Shown here piece after piece: positions 59,982-64,000 of a stretch of 64,000 bases of DNA; positions within the stretch are counted from its first letter, which is position 1; every line of letters begins with the position of its first letter. The notes below the pieces were generated by a model that was not told where the DNA came from, ran no database searches, and was given only the letters and a program-made list of their open reading frames with translations. Made by a program: the position numbers and the translations under genes. Where the stretch lies: the NCBI GenBank assembly GCA_014385265.1, contig JACRTJ010000018.1, positions 124,001-188,000 on the forward strand, written 5' to 3'. The DNA is from Enterocloster hominis (ex Liu et al. 2021). GTDB taxonomy: Bacteria > Bacillota > Clostridia > Lachnospirales > Lachnospiraceae.

Positions 59982-60114
59982 AGGTATGGGTATCGTTCCT
60001 TTCGCGTGCAGATCTGGGCTGGAATCTGATCTCAGTATACGTGGTTTCTGATGGAATGTCAATGAACCAGCGGTTCAATACCAGAAAATTTGTTCGATTC
60101 ATCCCGGGTTTATC

Positions 60115-60143
60115 TTGCAAAGGCTTTTTGTCTATGGTATGAT
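60115..60143 (+). promoter_or_regulatory. Promoter of ruvAB
   Basis: TTGCAA (60115-60120) and TATGAT (60138-60143), 17-base spacer, 47 bases before ruvA. No LexA (Dinr) box of the GAAC-N4-GTTC type was seen next to it. Confidence 0.65.
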
Positions 60144-60189
60144 TCTGTTACAGAGCAACGCCCTATGAGCGGTTCGGAGGGAAAATACA

Positions 60190-60807
60190 TTGATTTCATA
60201 TATCAGAGGCACCCTGGCGGAAAAAAATGAGGATTCAGCGGTGGTGGAGGCTCACGGAGTCGGATACCAGATCTTCGTGCCTGTGCCGGTGCTTTCAGAG
60301 CTTCCGCCCCTGGGGGAAAGCGTAAAGATCTACACATATTTCAGCGTCCGGGAAGACGGGATGAGCCTGTTCGGCTTCCTGTCCCGGCAGGATCTGGCGA
60401 TGTTTAAGCAGCTGATCGGCATCAACGGCATCGGCCCCAAAAGCGCCCTTGGGATCCTGTCCGCCTTAAGGCCCGATGTGCTACGGATGGCGGTGGCGTC
60501 CGGTGATGCAAAGACCATCTCCAGGGCTCCCGGCGTGGGCCCCAAAACGGCCCAGAGGATCATCCTGGATCTGAAGGATAAGATACGGCCGGAGGACGTG
60601 CTGGCTGGAGGACTGGAGGAGTCCCTGGCAGTACCGGAGGAGATATCCGGAGTGGGACAGGCAGGAAAAGAGGCTGTGGAGGCCCTGACTGCCCTTGGTT
60701 ATTCGGCAGCAGAGGCAGCCGGAGCGGTAAAGAAGGTGAAGATCACCGAAGAAATGACGGCAGAAGACGTTTTAAAGGGAGCCTTGAGGCATCTGGCCTT
60801 CTTATAG
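60190..60807 (+). CDS. ruvA: Holliday junction helicase subunit RuvA
   Basis: A 205-residue RuvA. N-terminal OB fold MISYIRGTLAEKNEDSAVVE, then the two helix-hairpin-helix motifs (LIGINGIGPKSALGILSAL; ISRAPGVGPKTAQRIILDLK), and the C-terminal domain III (AVEALTALGYSAAEAAGAVK) that touches RuvB. Start codon is TTG at 60190 behind GGAGGG, the only start compatible with the usual MI-YI opening. ruvB follows 38 bases later. Confidence 0.95.
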   Translation: MISYIRGTLAEKNEDSAVVEAHGVGYQIFVPVPVLSELPPLGESVKIYTYFSVREDGMSLFGFLSRQDLAMFKQLIGINGIGPKSALGILSALRPDVLRMAVASGDAKTISRAPGVGPKTAQRIILDLKDKIRPEDVLAGGLEESLAVPEEISGVGQAGKEAVEALTALGYSAAEAAGAVKKVKITEEMTAEDVLKGALRHLAFL

Positions 60808-60845
60808 GAAGGAACTGGAACAATCAATAGAACAGGCAGGTTGGT

Positions 60846-61853
60846 ATGAGTCGTAAAATCATTACAACAGAAGAGACAGAAGAAGATAAAAAAATAGAAG
60901 GAACCTTAAGGCCCCGGTATTTAAAGGAATATATCGGCCAGGAAAAGATAAAATCCACCTTAAAGATCTTTATAGACGCTGCGAAGACCCGGGGAGAGGC
61001 CCTGGACCACGTATTATTTTACGGCCCGCCGGGACTGGGAAAAACGACGCTGTGCGGGATCATCGCCAACGAAATGGGAGTGAATCTGAAGGTCACCTCT
61101 GGTCCGGCCATCGAAAAGCCCGGGGAGATGGCGGCGATCCTCAACAACCTCCAGGAGGGCGACGTGCTGTTCGTGGACGAGATCCACAGGCTCAACCGCC
61201 AGGTGGAGGAGGTCCTGTATCCCGCAATGGAGGACTTTGCCATCGACATCATGCTGGGAAAGGATTCTGCCGCCCGTTCCATCCGGCTGGAGCTTCCGAG
61301 GTTTACCCTGGTGGGAGCCACCACCAGGGCGGGACTTTTAACGGCTCCCCTCCGGGACCGTTTCGGCGTGATCCAGCGTCTGGAATTTTACTCGCCGGAG
61401 GAGCTCTGTGTGATCGTAAAACGATCAGCGAAGGTCATGGGCGTGGAGATCCAGGAGGAGGGAGCCTGGGAGATCGCAAGGAGATCCAGGGGTACCCCCA
61501 GGCTGGCAAACCGGCTTCTGAAGCGGGTTAGGGATTTTGCCCAGGTAAAATACGACGGCGTCATCACAAAGGCTGTGGCGGATTTTGCGTTGGATATCCT
61601 GGATGTGGACCGGCTGGGACTGGACAACAACGACCGGACGATCCTCCTCACCATGATCCAGAAATTCGGAGGAGGCCCTGTGGGACTGGAGACCTTGGCG
61701 GCGTCCATCGGAGAGGATTCCGGGACCCTGGAGGATGTATATGAGCCATATCTTCTGATGAACGGGCTCATCAACCGGACGCCCAGGGGCCGGGTGGCCA
61801 CAGAGGCAGCTTATGTTCATCTCGGCATACCGGCGGACGGCGGGGAAGCGTAA
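60846..61853 (+). CDS. ruvB: Holliday junction helicase motor RuvB
   Basis: A 335-residue AAA+ ATPase. [20 protein letters not shown], Walker [21 protein letters not shown], Walker [21 protein letters not shown], sensor 1 [20 protein letters not shown], and the winged-helix end [20 protein letters not shown]. It drives branch migration with RuvA. RuvC is not encoded here, as usual for Firmicutes, which use RecU. Confidence 0.97.
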   Translation: MSRKIITTEETEEDKKIEGTLRPRYLKEYIGQEKIKSTLKIFIDAAKTRGEALDHVLFYGPPGLGKTTLCGIIANEMGVNLKVTSGPAIEKPGEMAAILNNLQEGDVLFVDEIHRLNRQVEEVLYPAMEDFAIDIMLGKDSAARSIRLELPRFTLVGATTRAGLLTAPLRDRFGVIQRLEFYSPEELCVIVKRSAKVMGVEIQEEGAWEIARRSRGTPRLANRLLKRVRDFAQVKYDGVITKAVADFALDILDVDRLGLDNNDRTILLTMIQKFGGGPVGLETLAASIGEDSGTLEDVYEPYLLMNGLINRTPRGRVATEAAYVHLGIPADGGEA

Positions 61854-61966
61854 GGATGGAAGCCGGACCGTTACGAAACTATTAGGAAATCCGTAAGGAA
61901 TAATTTCTGGCTCCAGCGGAGCGGATGTGATAGACTATACAAAGAAAGAAAATCGGGAGAACAGAC

Positions 61967-62293
61967 ATGGAAAGAAAAAATTATACAGAAGTGCTGATCA
62001 ATGGGAATATCTACACCCTGGGCGGATCGGAGGAGCAGGAATATCTCCAGAAGGTGGCTGCTTATATCAATGAGAAGATCGGGATCCTGAAGGCCCAGCC
62101 GGGCTTTACGAGACAGAATAAGGATTACCAGGAGGTAATGATCTACCTGAACCTGGCCGACGATTATTTCAAGGCCCTCCAGGAGGCAAAAATGCTGAAG
62201 GCCCAGAGGGACGATCTGGAAAGGGAGATATACAGTCTGAAGCATGAGCTGATCAGCGTCCAGATGAAGCTGGATGCCCAGACGGAACAGTAG
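61967..62293 (+). CDS. zapA: Cell division protein ZapA
   Basis: A 108-residue ZapA. N-terminal NYTEVLINGNIYTLGGSEEQ, then YLQKVAAYINEKIGILKAQP form the FtsZ-binding domain; the C-terminal part is a long coiled coil (LQEAKMLKAQRDDLEREIYS). It bundles FtsZ filaments. It stands 113 bases after ruvB, with CGGGAG before the ATG. Confidence 0.9.
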   Translation: MERKNYTEVLINGNIYTLGGSEEQEYLQKVAAYINEKIGILKAQPGFTRQNKDYQEVMIYLNLADDYFKALQEAKMLKAQRDDLEREIYSLKHELISVQMKLDAQTEQ

Positions 62294-62308
62294 GATACAA
62301 AAGAGAAA

Positions 62309-62360
62309 AACGGGCTGCCGCATGGAATCTAACGATATGCAGCGGCCCTTTCTGGGCTTT
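62309..62360 (+). terminator. Terminator after zapA
   Basis: GGGCTGCCGCAT pairs with ATGCAGCGGCCC with one wobble and one mismatch, loop GGAATCTAACGAT. TTTCTGGGCTTTT follows. Confidence 0.7.
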
Positions 62361-62378
62361 TGGCCGGAAAGGAAGCGT

Positions 62379-64000
62379 ATGGAAAAGAGAAAGGTTGAGA
62401 TCCTGGCGCCGGCCGGATCTTATGAGAGCATGGTGGCCGCCGTCAACGCCGGGGCCAATGCGGTCTACATCGGCGGAAGCCGGTTCGGAGCCAGGGCCTA
62501 TGCGGATAATCTGGATGAGGAGGCAATGATCCGGGCCATCGACTTCGTCCACCTCCACAACTGCCGGATCTATATGACGGTCAATACTCTGGTGAAGGAA
62601 AAGGAACTGCCGGAGCTTTATGGGTATTTAAAGCCCTATTATGAGGCGGGACTGGATGCAGTCCTGGTCCAGGACCTGGGTGTATTTTCTTATATCCGGG
62701 AGCATTTTCCGGACTTACCCCTCCACATCAGCACCCAGATGACCGTGACAGGAAAATACAGCGCGGCGGATCTTAAAAGAATGGGCGCCGTCCGTGTGGT
62801 ACCGGCCAGGGAGCTTTCCCTGAAAGAGATCCGGGAGATCAGTGAGGCCACAGGGCTGGAGGTGGAGACCTTTGTCCACGGGGCGCTCTGCTACTGCTAT
62901 TCGGGCCAGTGCCTGTTTTCCAGCCTCATCGGGGGACGGAGCGGCAACCGGGGCCGGTGTGCCCAGACCTGCCGCCTGCCCTTTGACGTGGAGAAGGGAG
63001 ATAAGGTCCTTGGAGGGAAAAATGAAAAGTATGTGCTGAGCCTTAAGGATCTTTGCACCCTGGATCTTCTGCCGGAAATCCTGGAGGCCGGGGTCTGCTC
63101 ATTGAAGATCGAGGGACGGATGAAGAGTCCCCGGTATACGGCCGGTGTGGTGAGTATTTACCGGAAATATGTGGATATGTACCTTGCCCATGGACGGTCC
63201 GGCTACCGGGTGGATCCGGCAGACCGGAGAGCGCTTCTGGAGCTGTTTGACCGGGGCGGCCAGTCAGAGGGCTATTATAAGGAGCACAATGGCCGGGATA
63301 TGGTGGTATTAAAGGAAAAACCGGCCTTCCGGGAGCCGGATCAGGAGCTGTTCGATCGTCTGGACCGGACCTATGTGGATGCGGTGAAAAAAGAGCCCAT
63401 CCGCGGGACTGCCCTGGTCTCAGAGGGAAAGCCGGTGCGGCTGACCGTGGAATATACGCCCTCACTGGAACCAGCCGGAATCACGGAAGACGGAATGGCC
63501 GTTCTGGAGCCGGTTTCTGTTGCCTGTACCGGGGATATGGCAGAAACGGCAAAGAACGCCCCCATGGATGGGGACAGGGTCCGGAAACAGCTGATGAAGA
63601 CCGGAGATTCTCCATTTTTCTTTGAGGAACTGGAGGTTTTAGTGGAAGGAAAGGTATTCCTTCCGGTACAGGCCTTAAACAGGCTGAGGAGAGAGGCCCT
63701 GGAGGAGCTTTGCAGGGCTGTGACGGAGCGGTTCCGCCGGAAGTCCGGTGAAGAGCATAAAAATACGGAGGAGGAAGGCGCAGAACGGGCCGCCGCCGGA
63801 GAAAACGGAGAGGAAAAAGGGACCGGACCCCAGGCATGTCTGGACGGGCAGAAAACGGCTCCGGAATTTGCCGTATCCGTTTCCAATATGGACCAGCTCC
63901 GGGAGGCTCTGGCCCTGGTGCAGGAAAAACGGGAGGACGGGGCAGAAACGCCCTTCGGGATCTACCTGGCAGGCGAGGAATTTGATCCGGGCCAGTGGAA
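62379..64000 (+). CDS. U32-family peptidase, 3' truncated by window edge
   Basis: At least 540 residues, open to the window end. U32 signatures: VEILAPAGSYESMVAAVNAG, AVYIGGSRFGARAYADNLDE, VETFVHGALCYCYSGQC with the cysteines, GRCAQTCRLPF, and LSLKDLCTLDLLPEILEAGV then SLKIEGRMKSPRY, the family consensus. Relatives (YrrN/YrrO, RlhA) act in RNA hydroxylation with iron-sulfur centres rather than as proteases. A charged low-complexity stretch (EEHKNTEEEGAERAAAGENG, near 63750-63810) separates the core from a further domain. ATG follows GGAAAGGAAG. It was called from the open frame because no stop is inside the window. Confidence 0.9.
   Translation, partial: MEKRKVEILAPAGSYESMVAAVNAGANAVYIGGSRFGARAYADNLDEEAMIRAIDFVHLHNCRIYMTVNTLVKEKELPELYGYLKPYYEAGLDAVLVQDLGVFSYIREHFPDLPLHISTQMTVTGKYSAADLKRMGAVRVVPARELSLKEIREISEATGLEVETFVHGALCYCYSGQCLFSSLIGGRSGNRGRCAQTCRLPFDVEKGDKVLGGKNEKYVLSLKDLCTLDLLPEILEAGVCSLKIEGRMKSPRYTAGVVSIYRKYVDMYLAHGRSGYRVDPADRRALLELFDRGGQSEGYYKEHNGRDMVVLKEKPAFREPDQELFDRLDRTYVDAVKKEPIRGTALVSEGKPVRLTVEYTPSLEPAGITEDGMAVLEPVSVACTGDMAETAKNAPMDGDRVRKQLMKTGDSPFFFEELEVLVEGKVFLPVQALNRLRREALEELCRAVTERFRRKSGEEHKNTEEEGAERAAAGENGEEKGTGPQACLDGQKTAPEFAVSVSNMDQLREALALVQEKREDGAETPFGIYLAGEEFDPGQW

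Noticed and set aside
1..64000. tRNA, rRNA, insertion sequence or intact prophage
   Set aside because: No cloverleaf, rRNA core, transposase motif or phage structural gene could be recognised on either strand.

Overview
The window looks like a chromosomal segment of a Lachnospiraceae (Clostridium cluster XIVa) gut anaerobe. The basis is inference from gene families and layout: LrgAB, BlaI/M56, YitT, DegV, Hsp33, pyrF-K-D-E and purE-M-N-D clusters, a GH29 fucosidase with an AraC regulator, many ATG/GTG/TTG starts behind strong AGGAGG sites, and a moderately high G+C content. No rRNA, tRNA, insertion sequence or intact prophage was seen.

Layout. Positions 1-6.4 kb hold a 5'-truncated TPR/SUFU-like protein, a membrane-anchored serine hydrolase behind a MerR-type promoter, a compact GH29 fucosidase divergent from an AraC regulator, and a YitT membrane protein. 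Positions 6.5-20.9 kb are the accessory heart. An EndoQ-like nuclease fused to a UvrD helicase sits 8 bases upstream of cas3. A terminator and a new promoter follow. The second operon begins with a two-gene module (a DUF3990 ADP-ribosyltransferase-like protein and a DUF3791-like partner) and continues as cas5c-cas8c(cas11c)-cas7c-cas4-cas1-cas2. Next comes a type I-C CRISPR array of 34 repeats and 33 spacers. Just past the array is a frameshifted fragment of what looks like a mobile-element protein.

Positions 21.5-31.8 kb carry DUF1801 and DUF2200/DUF5655 proteins, a MarR-MATE pair, a GNAT protein, endonuclease III, a D-amino-acid aminotransferase, a small alarmone synthetase, a second GNAT protein, LrgAB and oligoendopeptidase F. 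Positions 31.9-36.4 kb hold the pyrimidine cluster pyrF-pyrK-pyrD-pyrE and small membrane proteins. A large M29 aminopeptidase follows, then purE-purM-purN-purD (38.7-42.2 kb). Positions 42.7-48.2 kb hold a Big_14-type lipoprotein, a BlaI/M56 sensor pair, DegV and a repeat-rich lipoprotein. Positions 48.3-52.8 kb are a four-gene UgpBAEC-like sugar or glycerophosphodiester ABC transporter on the minus strand. The rest is mostly core: a secreted metallo-hydrolase, a two-part threonine/serine exporter, a SEC-C protein, a methyltransferase, Hsp33, a cold-shock protein, a DUF5662 protein, a YprB-like exonuclease, RuvAB, ZapA and a U32 peptidase cut by the window edge.

The most interesting feature is the ADP-ribosyltransferase-like/DUF3791 pair built into the transcription unit of the I-C effector and adaptation genes. 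It has the gene order and translational coupling expected of a toxin-antitoxin or abortive-infection module that could guard, or act with, the CRISPR-Cas system. The EndoQ-UvrD fusion next to cas3 carries an unusual Walker A (GKI instead of GKT), and two spacers differ only by silent changes in a shared reading frame.
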